Shown: piece after piece, positions 15,071 through 23,682 of the stretch | Layout: each line of letters opens with the position of its first letter | Position numbering within the stretch: position 1 is the first letter of the stretch | NCBI GenBank assembly: GCA_003979345.1 | Contig: RYVZ01000024.1 | Span: 1 to 49,444, forward strand | DNA from: Lachnospiraceae bacterium | GTDB taxonomy: Bacteria; Bacillota; Clostridia; Lachnospirales; Lachnospiraceae | Reading direction: 5' to 3' | Length of the DNA: 49,444 nt | The notes under the pieces: generated by a model | What the model was told of the DNA's origin: nothing | Database searches by the model: none | The model's input: only the letters and a program-made list of their open reading frames with translations | Program-made: the position numbers and the translations under genes

Positions 15071-16660
15071 TTATACCGGTTCGCTTTTTACCTCTCCCTT
15101 GATGCGCTTGAATTTACAATATCGGTATTCTTTATTTAGGGTCAACGGAATATCGGAAATAATGATCCTTGTTCCCGGATACGCAACACCTGAGACGACC
15201 ACGCATGCTTCTGAGGTCGCGTCAAACTGTTCGCCCAGTTCATCCATCTCTTTTATGTTTTCTTCTATCTTCTTTCGGTGCGCGGCGCTTGTTGCGGAGA
15301 GTGTCTGCACATATTTTACCTGTTCCGGCGTCAGCTTCACTCCCTGCTTCAGCTTCATCATGGACGACTGTATCACTGGTTCGATCTGCTTTAGACCCGC
15401 CTGTAGATCCGCCGTTTCTTTTTGAAGCTGTGTGTAGCGCTGCCTGAGTTCGGGATTCACCCCAACCTCTAACGTCGTTGCCGCCGCCATCTGCGAACCA
15501 AGCACTTTTGCCGTAATCCGGTTTGCCGCCGCAACGCTGCCCCCGGTAATAAAGGCCCTCTTTCCCGTTACGATGACCTCGTCTCCCGCCGTGATCCTGC
15601 TGTGCATGATACATTCGGCCTCGACATACCCCGATGCCGTCACAGTCGTATTTTCCAAGAATTTAGCAACAATATTTCCTTTTGCCTTTAAGACGCCTTT
15701 ATCCATGCCGTTCATGCCTCGGCTGATAATGATATCACCGTCGGCCTCTACATAAGCGCCTTCCACCACACCTCCGACAAATACATTCCCGCTTGATCTT
15801 ACTTTATAATTTTCACAGATATTGCCCTTGATATGCACATCGCCCTCATATTGGATGTTTCCCGTAGAAGTATCTACATTGTCCACCGCAAAAATATCCG
15901 AGACGCAGACGTGACCATCCTCTAATGTCACATGACCGTCCTTCGCCGCTGTCAGCACTGTCTTATCATCGCTAAGCAGAACATTCTTGCCAAATTTCAA
16001 TACCTTCTTCTCAAAGGCAGGCGGCGCAAGATTCTCCCCATATACGGTCGTACCCGGCTCACCGTGCAGTTCAGGATGCAGTCTTGCCAGTACGTCCCCT
16101 TTCTTACAATGGCAGATCGTACTAAGATTAAAAAAATCAACGCTCCCATCCTCTTTCAGCTTCGGCTTTGCCTGCGTATCCGTTGAAAACAGATACTCTA
16201 TCTGTGAATCCTTTCCCGATTTCGGCATTATGCCGGCTGCCAGCTCATAATCCCTGCAGTACTCCCTTTCTTTCAAAAAAGCATCCAGATTTTCCTGAAT
16301 CACGCCGTATTGGATCTTATTGCAGGCAATTTCGTCCATGATCTCACTTCTATCCATGACAGTGCCATTATCGGACGGTGCATAAAAGCGGATCACTGCA
16401 TGCATCCTGTCATCGCTCACCGTGATCAGACACATCTCCTGCTCGGGCGCACGACTCTGTGCATCAAGCGGGATCACCGTATCCTCGTGCTTCTTCAATC
16501 CCTCATCCAAAAGTCTGGGTTGAAAAGGTATTTTCAGATATTTCAAGTAGTTTGCAACTTCATTGATCCGAAGCGCTTCCCCTCCGTCCTTCTCCGGTAT
16601 TAGCCGGATCGCTGTAGTACCCCCGCTCGTAATCAGTTGAAAATATCCGTTTTTTTTCAT
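15071..16660 (-). CDS. FapA/DUF342-family protein
   Basis: I start at the ATG at 16658-16660 (MKKNGYFQLITSGG) because AGGAGG lies 6 bases upstream; the frame is open 66 bases further, across the terminator. The 529-residue protein has the FapA layout: an N-terminal part, then a repetitive beta-solenoid (SSGNVFVGGVVEGAYVEADG, IISRGMNGMDKGVLKAKGNI, ITAGDEVIVTG). A coiled segment (TQLQKETADLQAGLKQIE) and a C-terminal beta tail follow. DUF342 proteins are polymer-forming cytoplasmic proteins often encoded near flagellar genes, and their function is not settled. It is the first gene after the fliA terminator. Confidence 0.88.
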   Translation of the reverse strand: MKKNGYFQLITSGGTTAIRLIPEKDGGEALRINEVANYLKYLKIPFQPRLLDEGLKKHEDTVIPLDAQSRAPEQEMCLITVSDDRMHAVIRFYAPSDNGTVMDRSEIMDEIACNKIQYGVIQENLDAFLKEREYCRDYELAAGIMPKSGKDSQIEYLFSTDTQAKPKLKEDGSVDFFNLSTICHCKKGDVLARLHPELHGEPGTTVYGENLAPPAFEKKVLKFGKNVLLSDDKTVLTAAKDGHVTLEDGHVCVSDIFAVDNVDTSTGNIQYEGDVHIKGNICENYKVRSSGNVFVGGVVEGAYVEADGDIIISRGMNGMDKGVLKAKGNIVAKFLENTTVTASGYVEAECIMHSRITAGDEVIVTGKRAFITGGSVAAANRITAKVLGSQMAAATTLEVGVNPELRQRYTQLQKETADLQAGLKQIEPVIQSSMMKLKQGVKLTPEQVKYVQTLSATSAAHRKKIEENIKEMDELGEQFDATSEACVVVSGVAYPGTRIIISDIPLTLNKEYRYCKFKRIKGEVKSEPV

Positions 16661-16709
16661 ATTCAGCCTCCTTACCGCGCGCAAACCAATACCTTTTCTG
16701 TCTTTTGCC

Positions 16710-16737
16710 AAAAAAAGAGTTTCCACGGGAAACTCTT
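16710..16737 (-). terminator. intrinsic terminator at the end of the flagellar operon
   Basis: Immediately after the fliA stop, the minus strand reads AAGAGTTTCC, CGT loop, GGAAACTCTT, then seven T. The 10-bp stem is perfect. It should end or attenuate the flagellar transcript before the FapA-family gene. Confidence 0.92.
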
Positions 16738-17508
16738 CTAAAGCACATGCAATATTCCCATATATTTGCCTAGCCGCTCTTTCATCTTCTGCAGCGAACG
16801 CGTGTGCAGCTGTGAGATTCTCGACTCGGAAACCTCAAGAACGCGGCTGATCTCCTTTAAGGAAAGTTCCTCGTAGTAATATAGTTCCACGACTCTGCGT
16901 TCTTTTTCCGTTAACAAATCCATTGCCTCGATGATCATGCCCTTTAATTCCGACTGCATCGCCACGTCTTCCGGCACATCAAACTGACTGGAGGCAGCCG
17001 GGTCGTTCGGAACTTCACTGCCGCCCTGATCGAGATAATCATTCAGCGACACTAAGTTCGTCACTTTCATTTGACTTTGCCAGTCAATATACTCATCATT
17101 GGAAATGCCAAGTTTAACGGCAATCTCCGCATCCGATGCGCCTCTTCCCGTCTCCGTCTCGATTTCACGAATCGCAGCATCAATCTGCTTTTGTTTCTGC
17201 CTGACCGTCCTTGGGATCCAGTCCATCTTTCTGATCTGATCGAGGATCGCCCCGCGGATGCGAAGACTCGCGTACGTCTCAAACTTCACATCCTTGCCGC
17301 AGTCAAACTTATCAATGGCATCGATCAGTCCAAAAATTCCATAACTGACAAGATCTTCATATTCCACATTGTAACCGAGATACATGCTGAGTCGTCCGGC
17401 GACAACTTTCACAAGGGGTGCATACTCAATAATAATCTTTTCCCGTGTCTCTGCCGTCTTTGTTTTGTTATATTCTTCCCACAGTCTCTTTCTCAGAGTA
17501 TCGTCCAT
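16738..17508 (-). CDS. fliA: flagellar sigma factor (FliA/SigD/WhiG family)
   Basis: RNA polymerase sigma-28-type factor for late flagellar and chemotaxis genes. The 256-residue protein has region 2 (EYAPLVKVVAGRLSMYLG, YEDLVSYGIFGLIDAIDKF, FETYASLRIRGAILDQIRKM), region 3 (WIPRTVRQKQKQI and following) and region 4 (LTEKERRVVELYYYEELSLK, ISRVLEVSESRISQLHTRSL). RBS is GGAGGACGG. It is the last gene before a strong terminator, matching sigD's place late in the B. subtilis fla/che operon, where distance from the promoter limits expression. No FlgM anti-sigma gene is in the window. Confidence 0.97.
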   Translation of the reverse strand: MDDTLRKRLWEEYNKTKTAETREKIIIEYAPLVKVVAGRLSMYLGYNVEYEDLVSYGIFGLIDAIDKFDCGKDVKFETYASLRIRGAILDQIRKMDWIPRTVRQKQKQIDAAIREIETETGRGASDAEIAVKLGISNDEYIDWQSQMKVTNLVSLNDYLDQGGSEVPNDPAASSQFDVPEDVAMQSELKGMIIEAMDLLTEKERRVVELYYYEELSLKEISRVLEVSESRISQLHTRSLQKMKERLGKYMGILHVL

Positions 17509-17550
17509 GCCGTCCTCCGCCTGCCTCTAAAGTTCCGCCTTACACTATCT

Positions 17551-17928
17551 CTATTTCTTATTGCTTTTACTTTTTTCGTTTTTTTCTTCCGGCTCTTTTT
17601 CGATCACTTCGCCCTCTTCCGCTACACCTTCTTCATTCTCGGTCTGGCGTTTGATGCGAAACGAATCAAAAATGCGTTTCAATATAAGCCCCAGGATATA
17701 AAAACCGATCAGGCTGATCAATACGATCACAAGCATATCCTTCAACGAAAAATCACGCGTATACGTGACAAGAGCCGCAACAGCACCACCCAAAAGCATG
17801 ATCATGGCGGGCAGCTGTTTGGTTTTCAGGCGGTCAAACTCCTCCTGCTGCTCTTTTGCCTGCTCTTCCTCTAAATTTTCATCCTGCCCGTTCTGATTAT
17901 TGTTTTGATTCTCAGATTGTTTTTTCAT
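17551..17928 (-). CDS. unrecognised two-helix membrane protein between cheD and fliA
   Basis: A 125-residue protein with a Gln/Asn/Glu-rich N-terminus (1-35), two hydrophobic helices (about 40-56 and 65-85), and a highly charged Glu/Lys-rich tail (95-125). The first 17 bases overlap the end of cheD, so its translation is probably coupled. The positively charged loop after helix 2 (KRIFDSFRIKRQ) suggests both ends are cytoplasmic. I do not recognise the family. In B. subtilis, cheD is followed directly by sigD, so this is an extra gene in a conserved neighbourhood. Confidence 0.8.
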   Translation of the reverse strand: MKKQSENQNNNQNGQDENLEEEQAKEQQEEFDRLKTKQLPAMIMLLGGAVAALVTYTRDFSLKDMLVIVLISLIGFYILGLILKRIFDSFRIKRQTENEEGVAEEGEVIEKEPEEKNEKSKSNKK

Positions 17929-18397
17929 CTTTCCCTACCGCACGTATAATAAAGTCTCCCGTTTCAGGGTAAAAAATCACCGTTCGCCCGTAATTTAAGC
18001 CTGTATCCTGCGCTAAAATCGGGATCCTGAGCTCGGCAAGCTTCTTTTTGGTCGCCTCCACATTACGCTCCCCGACGCGCACCAGTTCGTTTTTGTTCTG
18101 AAATCCGAACATCTGTGCGCCGCCCGCTATTTTTGCCACGAGTCTTGCCCTGTTCGCGCCTGCCTTTACAACCAGATCGACAAGCATCGCAATCCCCGTA
18201 TCCGCAAATTTGGGTTTGTTAGAATTATTCGCTATTACGGTGCTGTCCGGCAGCATAATGTGTGCCAAACCACCAATTTTGGTAAGGGGGTCTCTGATTG
18301 CAATTCCCACACACGACCCTAAGCCGAGCGTCGTGATTCCGTTCGGACTTTTACAAATATTGAGGTCCGCCATACCAACTTTAATAATCTCACTCAT
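17912..18397 (-). CDS. cheD: chemoreceptor glutamine deamidase CheD
   Basis: Deamidates glutamines on chemotaxis receptors and binds CheC, raising its CheY-P phosphatase activity. The 161-residue length is typical. The active-site region is visible: TTLGLGSCVGIAIRD with the nucleophilic Cys, then GGLAHIMLPDS with the catalytic His. NIGERNVEA-type sequence (RVGERNVEATKKKLAEL) and DTGLNYGRTVIF complete the fold. It lies downstream of cheC, its usual partner, and overlaps the next gene. Confidence 0.96.
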   Translation of the reverse strand: MSEIIKVGMADLNICKSPNGITTLGLGSCVGIAIRDPLTKIGGLAHIMLPDSTVIANNSNKPKFADTGIAMLVDLVVKAGANRARLVAKIAGGAQMFGFQNKNELVRVGERNVEATKKKLAELRIPILAQDTGLNYGRTVIFYPETGDFIIRAVGKDEKTI

Positions 18398-18500
18398 AGC
18401 TTATCATACTTCTTTCCCTATCCATGTTTATCCGCGTTCACCCGCGTTCTGTCATACGTTCATTCTACCGTACTTAAGGCTTGCCTCCCGCCGCCGCGTT

Positions 18501-19121
18501 TCACCGCAGTCCAAGAGAAGTCAGTATCTTTTCATAGGATTCCAGATCCGGTACAAGTATAAAATATCCGGCAATCTCCTGATCATCACTGAACTGTGTC
18601 TCAATCATCAGAATATTGTCTCCGATCAGCCCAAACTCAATTGCCGGCACGCTTAATATAGCGCCAGCCATGTCAATACTCAATGCCGGTATTGACGGGA
18701 TAATTTTCAATCCGGTCATGGCTGAAAGGGAATTCAGATAGGAACCGGTAATGATATTCCCAATCTCCTGCAGCGCAGATATTTCCATTTCTGAAAATGT
18801 GCCGTCTTCGGACGTCGGCATACCCATCAGTTTTCCAACAAGATGCATCGCGGAATCTTTTTCCAGAAGAAACATAATGCTCCCGGTAATATCCCCGTCT
18901 ACCGCTAAATAAATCCCCGCCATGATCTGTTCTTCGCCGCCCATCGCTGTGCCTACCTCTGAAAACTCTAACAGCCTGACGCGCGGTACTTTCATATCTA
19001 CTTTACATTGCAGCATCTGCGCCAGTGCAGTCATCGCATTACCGGCACCAATATTGCCTAATTCCATCAGGACATCCACATACTGATCCGACATGGCCTG
19101 AAGGTCTATTTTGTCTGACAT
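18501..19121 (-). CDS. cheC: CheY-P phosphatase CheC
   Basis: Removes phosphate from CheY-P and interacts with CheD in adaptation. I start at the ATG at 19119-19121 (MSDKIDLQAMSDQ), which has a GGAG site; upstream frame codons are not needed. The 206 residues contain both pseudo-symmetric active sites with the ExxN signature: ELGNIGAGNAMTAL at about 20 and EIGNIITGSYLNSL at about 125. CheC commonly has two such sites where FliY or CheX differ. The gene starts 118 bases after cheW. Confidence 0.96.
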   Translation of the reverse strand: MSDKIDLQAMSDQYVDVLMELGNIGAGNAMTALAQMLQCKVDMKVPRVRLLEFSEVGTAMGGEEQIMAGIYLAVDGDITGSIMFLLEKDSAMHLVGKLMGMPTSEDGTFSEMEISALQEIGNIITGSYLNSLSAMTGLKIIPSIPALSIDMAGAILSVPAIEFGLIGDNILMIETQFSDDQEIAGYFILVPDLESYEKILTSLGLR

Positions 19122-19238
19122 AAGATTTCTCCATTCCTTTCGTTTATGCCCCGCCCCACACACTCTGCATCATGATCACAATGCACCGACAGTTTGCATA
19201 TCCGTTGATCGGATATTCTCATCCCCTGTCCATGCAGT

Positions 19239-19700
19239 TTATACTACCTGTTCCGCAAGCACCGCATGCAGATCCAACAACGAGATCAAATCTTCATCAC
19301 ACTTACCGACAGCAGTAACAAATGCACTCTTTTCTTCTTTGGAATCATACGCCATCCGGTCAATCTGCGATTCTTCCAAAGTAACGACTTCCTTGACCTC
19401 ATCTACGATGATGCCGATTTTCTCTACGCCATCCGCTTTCAAAATGATGATCCTCGTCTCCTTCGTCTCCTCGACGTCCTCTAATCCCATTTTCACCCGG
19501 ACACTCATGACCGGAACGACCTCTCCGCGCAAATTGATGACTCCCCTAAAATAGGGCGCTACCTTCGGTACACGTGTAATCTGCTGCATGCGCAGGATAT
19601 TATCGACATAGCGGATATCAATCCCGTATTTTTCATCGCCAAGCCGGATGACGATGTATTGCGCCGCAATAAACGCTTCTTTATCTCTTAATTCCTCCAT
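19239..19700 (-). CDS. cheW: chemotaxis coupling protein CheW
   Basis: Adaptor linking receptors to CheA. The start is set at the ATG at 19698-19700 because GGAGG lies 8 bases upstream; an ATG five codons earlier has no site. The 153-residue protein has the CheW SH3-like double barrel: YIVIRLGDEKYGIDIRYVDN, ITRVPKVAPYFRGVINLRGE, VPVMSVRVKMGL, and GIIVDEVKEVVTLEESQI. The C-terminus LISLLDLHAVLAEQ is typical. It follows cheA directly. Confidence 0.96.
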   Translation of the reverse strand: MEELRDKEAFIAAQYIVIRLGDEKYGIDIRYVDNILRMQQITRVPKVAPYFRGVINLRGEVVPVMSVRVKMGLEDVEETKETRIIILKADGVEKIGIIVDEVKEVVTLEESQIDRMAYDSKEEKSAFVTAVGKCDEDLISLLDLHAVLAEQVV

Positions 19701-19720
19701 CACTACCGCCTCCATTCCGC

Positions 19721-21790
19721 TTACAGCATCGCATTCGTATCAAGGATTAGCGCAACTTCTCCGTCTCCTAAGATTGTCGCACCGCTGATAATCTTGCACT
19801 TATTGATATATTTTCCGAGAGATTTAATAACGATCTCCTGTTGACCGATCAGGTCGTCCACGACTAATCCTGCCAGCTTATCACCCTTCTTCACGATCAC
19901 GACCATCAGATTATCATCCGGTCCCTTGGAGGATTCGATATCCAGCATTTCATTTACGCGGATCAGCGGAATGACGTTCTCCCGCAGATTAATGACTTCT
20001 TTCGATTGTACAAGCTTGATATCGGAAACCGGAATATCCTCTAATGTCTGGATCGAGCCAAGAGAAATCGCATACTTCTCACCGCCGACAACCACCATCA
20101 ATGCCTGAATGATCGCAAGGGTGAGCGGCAGACGGATAATAAAGGTGCTCCCCTCTCCGAGTTTTGTCTTTACTTCCACTTCTCCGCTCAGGGACTCGAT
20201 CTTGGATTTTACAACATCCAGTCCGACACCTCTGCCCGATACGTCGGACACTACCTTTGCAGTGGAAAAGCCCGCATTGAACAACAGATCGACGATATCT
20301 TTCTCCGCCATGTTCTCTGCCTGCTCAGGCGTAATGACACCGCGCTCGATCGCCTTTAGTTTAACCGCTTCGGTATCAATTCCGTTACCGTCGTCTCCAA
20401 CCTCGATCACGACATTATTGCCGTCCTGATAAGCGTTCAGGAAGATGGAGCCTGTCTCACTCTTTCCTCTCTGTCTGCGGATCTCTGCCGATTCCAGTCC
20501 GTGATCCGCAGAGTTGCGCAATAAATGCATCAACGGATCGCCGATCTCATCGACCACGGTGCGGTCTAACTCTGTCTCCTCACCGGTCATATACAGCTCC
20601 ATTTTTTTATCCAGCTTCTTTGACAGATCACGGATCATACGCGGAAATTTGTTAACAACGCTCTCAATCGGCACCATGCGCACCTTCATGACCGACTCAT
20701 GAAGGTTTGTGGTAACACTTTCCAAATATTCGATCTGCTCGTTAAATCCGGTCCCCTTACTGCCTTCCGTTCCCGATGCGGATACAAGAGAATTTTTGGC
20801 TATGATCAGCTCGCTGACCAGATTCATCAGCACGTCCAGCTTCTCAATATCAACGCGCACGGTCCGGTTGACAACCGGCTTTGACACAGCAGTCTGCTTT
20901 TTCTCTTTTGTCTTAGTTGTCTCCGTTTTCAGCTGCTCTGTCATCTCCGTCGAACTGCTCTCCGAGACGGCAGTCTCCTGCTTTTTCGTTTCTTCCGGTA
21001 TATACTCGGATACATCCATCGCCTCGCCAAATGCATTTTCGATTTCAGAAACGTTTTTGATCGCGACTAAAATCTCATCAACTTCCCCTTTTGATGCAAC
21101 GATCAGACTGAATTCAAGATCAAATTTTTCGTCCTCGATATCCTGCGCACTCGGACTTGATACAATGATCTCCCCATATTTTTCAATCGCCTTAAAGACA
21201 AGAAAAGCGCGTGCCGCTTTTAAGAGGCAGCTCTCCTGTACAAGAACATCAACACCATAAATATGCTGCCCCTGCGCTGCTGCCCTGCCCAGCACGGATT
21301 TCTGGGAATCATCCAGTTTGATGTCCAGCCATTTCTTTGCCTCGGCAGGTATCTGCGACGGCTCCTCGGCTGCTTTCTTTTCTTTTGGAACGGCAGCACT
21401 CTTTCCCTTGGTCCCCATCTGTTCATTCAGCGCCTTGATCAGGGCTTCGTTCTCGTTCGTCCCCTCATCCGCACTCTGCTGAATATTGGTAAGATATTCA
21501 TCAAGTGCGTCCAGACACTGGAATAAAATATCGATCATCTCGCTATTCACTTTGATCGAACCGTTACGCACCTCGGAAAATACGTTCTCCATATCGTGCG
21601 TCAGCGTCTGCATCCGCTTGTAGCCCATCGTTCCCGCCATACCTTTCAGGGAATGCGCGGCACGAAATATCTCGTTCACGGTATTTTCATTTTCCGGATC
21701 CTGCTCTAATTCCAATATCTGTGTGTTCAGATTTTGGAGATGTTCTTTGGTCTCGTCAATGAAGATCTCAAGATACTGGCTTACATCCAT
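19721..21790 (-). CDS. cheA: chemotaxis histidine kinase CheA
   Basis: Cytoplasmic kinase that phosphorylates CheY and CheB in response to receptors. The 689-residue protein shows P1 Hpt with phospho-His at about 46 (AAHSLKGMAGTMG), P2 (about 160-265), a linker, P3 dimerisation (about 315-375), P4 ATPase (LLRNSADHGLES N-box, VGDDGNGID G1, GRGVGLDVVKSKI G2), and P5 CheW-like C-terminal domain (AISLGSIQTLEDIPV). All key residues are present. It ends 20 bases before cheW and starts one base after cheB stops. Confidence 0.97.
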   Translation of the reverse strand: MDVSQYLEIFIDETKEHLQNLNTQILELEQDPENENTVNEIFRAAHSLKGMAGTMGYKRMQTLTHDMENVFSEVRNGSIKVNSEMIDILFQCLDALDEYLTNIQQSADEGTNENEALIKALNEQMGTKGKSAAVPKEKKAAEEPSQIPAEAKKWLDIKLDDSQKSVLGRAAAQGQHIYGVDVLVQESCLLKAARAFLVFKAIEKYGEIIVSSPSAQDIEDEKFDLEFSLIVASKGEVDEILVAIKNVSEIENAFGEAMDVSEYIPEETKKQETAVSESSSTEMTEQLKTETTKTKEKKQTAVSKPVVNRTVRVDIEKLDVLMNLVSELIIAKNSLVSASGTEGSKGTGFNEQIEYLESVTTNLHESVMKVRMVPIESVVNKFPRMIRDLSKKLDKKMELYMTGEETELDRTVVDEIGDPLMHLLRNSADHGLESAEIRRQRGKSETGSIFLNAYQDGNNVVIEVGDDGNGIDTEAVKLKAIERGVITPEQAENMAEKDIVDLLFNAGFSTAKVVSDVSGRGVGLDVVKSKIESLSGEVEVKTKLGEGSTFIIRLPLTLAIIQALMVVVGGEKYAISLGSIQTLEDIPVSDIKLVQSKEVINLRENVIPLIRVNEMLDIESSKGPDDNLMVVIVKKGDKLAGLVVDDLIGQQEIVIKSLGKYINKCKIISGATILGDGEVALILDTNAML

Positions 21791-21791
21791 C

Positions 21792-22877
21792 TCATTTTAC
21801 CCCCACGTTCATAATAATCTCACGGGCAATGTCCTCAAGCGGAACGATCTGATCCGTGAGTCCCGTATTCACAATACTCTTTGGCATGCCATATACCGCG
21901 CAGGTAGATTCTTCCTGTGCGATCACATGAATCTTCTTTTCTTCATGTAATGAAACGATACCCTTGGTCCCATCCGCCCCCATTCCGGTCATGACCACGC
22001 AGGTAATCCTCTCGTAACTGCATTTTCTCAAGGATTCATACATATAGTTCGCACACGGCCGGACTCCCTCTCTCGGCGGCTCGCTCGTATAATGTACGCG
22101 GCAGATGCCATTCTGTTCGACAACGTTTAAGTGAACACCGCCCCGCGCAATATAAACGCAGCCTTCTTCGACCAGGTCACCCTCCTCCGCTTCCTTGACA
22201 CGAAGCTCGCTCAAATGATCAAGCCGCTCCGCCAAAGACTTTGTAAATCCGGGAGGCATGTGCTGTACCAAAATAACCGGTGCCCTTAATCTGCCCGGCA
22301 GATGCGGAATCACACTCTGCAGTGCCTTCGGCCCGCCAGTGGAGCTTGCGATCGCAACGATCTGCCTGCCGCTTATTTTGGATGCATGCTTTTCGACAAG
22401 TTTCACAACTTCTTTGGTTTCCCGTATTTCCCGTATCCCCATCGTGCTCTTGGCATAAGAGGGAAGTGCGGACTGGGACACGGCAAAAAGCGTATCCAAA
22501 AACTGTCTGCGAAAATCGGCATCCCGCGCATCTGAAGCTTTATCCGGCTTATGAATAAAGTCAAGTGCACCGAGCTCCAAACAGTCCAACGTGATCTGCG
22601 CGCCGTCACGGGTATCCGTACTTGCCATCATGATCCGCGCTGCAATTTTGCGTCTGAAAAGCTCCCGCAAAAGTTCCACACCTGTCATTTTGGGCATATT
22701 CACATCAAGTACGACCGCATCATATTGCTTTCTTGATAAAAGCTCCAGCGCATCCACACCGTTGATCGCTCTGTCTACCACACGGAATCGTTCATCAGAG
22801 TTAATTATATCACAAAGGACACTTCTCATGAGTGCAGAGTCATCAACAACCAATATATTTTTCTTTACGATTTCCAT
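21792..22877 (-). CDS. cheB: chemotaxis methylesterase CheB
   Basis: Response regulator that demethylates (and may deamidate) receptors. I prefer the ATG at 22875-22877, with GGTGG upstream; an ATG 15 bases earlier is the alternative. The receiver (about 5-125) has VDDSALMR, the phospho-acceptor Asp in VVLDVNMPKMTG, and HKP. The methylesterase domain has catalytic Ser in ASSTGGPKAL, His in LVQHMPPGFTKSLAERL, and Asp in VMTGMGADGTKG. No cheR methyltransferase gene lies nearby, so its partner must be encoded elsewhere. Confidence 0.96.
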   Translation of the reverse strand: MEIVKKNILVVDDSALMRSVLCDIINSDERFRVVDRAINGVDALELLSRKQYDAVVLDVNMPKMTGVELLRELFRRKIAARIMMASTDTRDGAQITLDCLELGALDFIHKPDKASDARDADFRRQFLDTLFAVSQSALPSYAKSTMGIREIRETKEVVKLVEKHASKISGRQIVAIASSTGGPKALQSVIPHLPGRLRAPVILVQHMPPGFTKSLAERLDHLSELRVKEAEEGDLVEEGCVYIARGGVHLNVVEQNGICRVHYTSEPPREGVRPCANYMYESLRKCSYERITCVVMTGMGADGTKGIVSLHEEKKIHVIAQEESTCAVYGMPKSIVNTGLTDQIVPLEDIAREIIMNVGVK

Positions 22878-22931
22878 TTTGACATCCACCATCCATTCAT
22901 GACAATAGAAAATCCCCAGAATCTATCAAAT

Positions 22932-23648
22932 TCATTTTTGTTCGCGCTTTAAGTTTTTACGCTCTTCTTCAAAAATGTAGCGTATGATCTCTTCACGCTC
23001 CGTCGAATCAATATTGATATACTGTACGCGGTGTTCGAACGTTCCTTTTTGTTTTTCTACCTCACTGACATGCAGGATCTTACCGACTAAATTGTATTCT
23101 TTATTCACACCATTCACTGTAAGATAATAGTTACAGTAAATCAGTGACCCCTCCTCATATTTCTGATTTGCGACAAAGCGGAGTCCGCCGCCGCTGATAT
23201 CCACGATAATGCTGTGCTTTAGCGGAAGTCCGGGAACAAGATAGTTACGCCTCTCATCAAGTGCTTCAATCTCCTCCTCTTCCAAAATGCGGGCGCTCAT
23301 ATCAAGCGCGCAGCTGAAGCGATAGTATTCCCTCCTCTGATATTTGCGCAGATTACTTACAAGTTCCAAAACCAATATGTATACATTACTGCTTTTATAG
23401 CGGTCTATAATACGGCAGATACACTGGTAGAGTCCTCCCGGTGTATAAAAAAACACCTCGTATTCTCCGTCGACCGGTAAAAGGATCAGCTTCGTCTGCT
23501 CCATCGGCATCGTTACTTCGATCCGGTCATCGGAAAGCACCTCATGAACACAACTCAGATAGATCTTCTCTTTATCCTTCACATCTCTGTTGTCCACTGT
23601 TGCATGCAGTTCTATCTTTTGTCCCGGTATGATATAGCTTGATAACAT
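22932..23648 (-). CDS. YcgR-type PilZ cyclic-di-GMP effector
   Basis: Flagellar brake-type protein: 238 residues with an N-terminal YcgR domain (about 1-100, GQKIELHATVDNR, PVDGEYEVFFYTPGGLYQC) and a C-terminal PilZ domain. The cyclic-di-GMP motifs are intact: QRREYYRFSC supplies the RxxxR loop and DISGGGLRF the D/NxSxxG. Binding would let it touch MotA or FliG and slow the motor, as in E. coli YcgR and B. subtilis YpfA/MotI. It lies between flhG and cheB. RBS is AAGGAGA. Confidence 0.93.
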   Translation of the reverse strand: MLSSYIIPGQKIELHATVDNRDVKDKEKIYLSCVHEVLSDDRIEVTMPMEQTKLILLPVDGEYEVFFYTPGGLYQCICRIIDRYKSSNVYILVLELVSNLRKYQRREYYRFSCALDMSARILEEEEIEALDERRNYLVPGLPLKHSIIVDISGGGLRFVANQKYEEGSLIYCNYYLTVNGVNKEYNLVGKILHVSEVEKQKGTFEHRVQYINIDSTEREEIIRYIFEEERKNLKREQK

Positions 23649-23682
23649 GGTAAGTCTCCTTATTCCTCATTTTTGCATCGTC

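Noticed and set aside
17071..17874. 267-codon plus-strand frame opposite fliA and the small membrane protein
   Set aside because: It is antisense across two genes and their gap and runs through a sigma-factor gene with intact motifs; no domain or ribosome site supports it.
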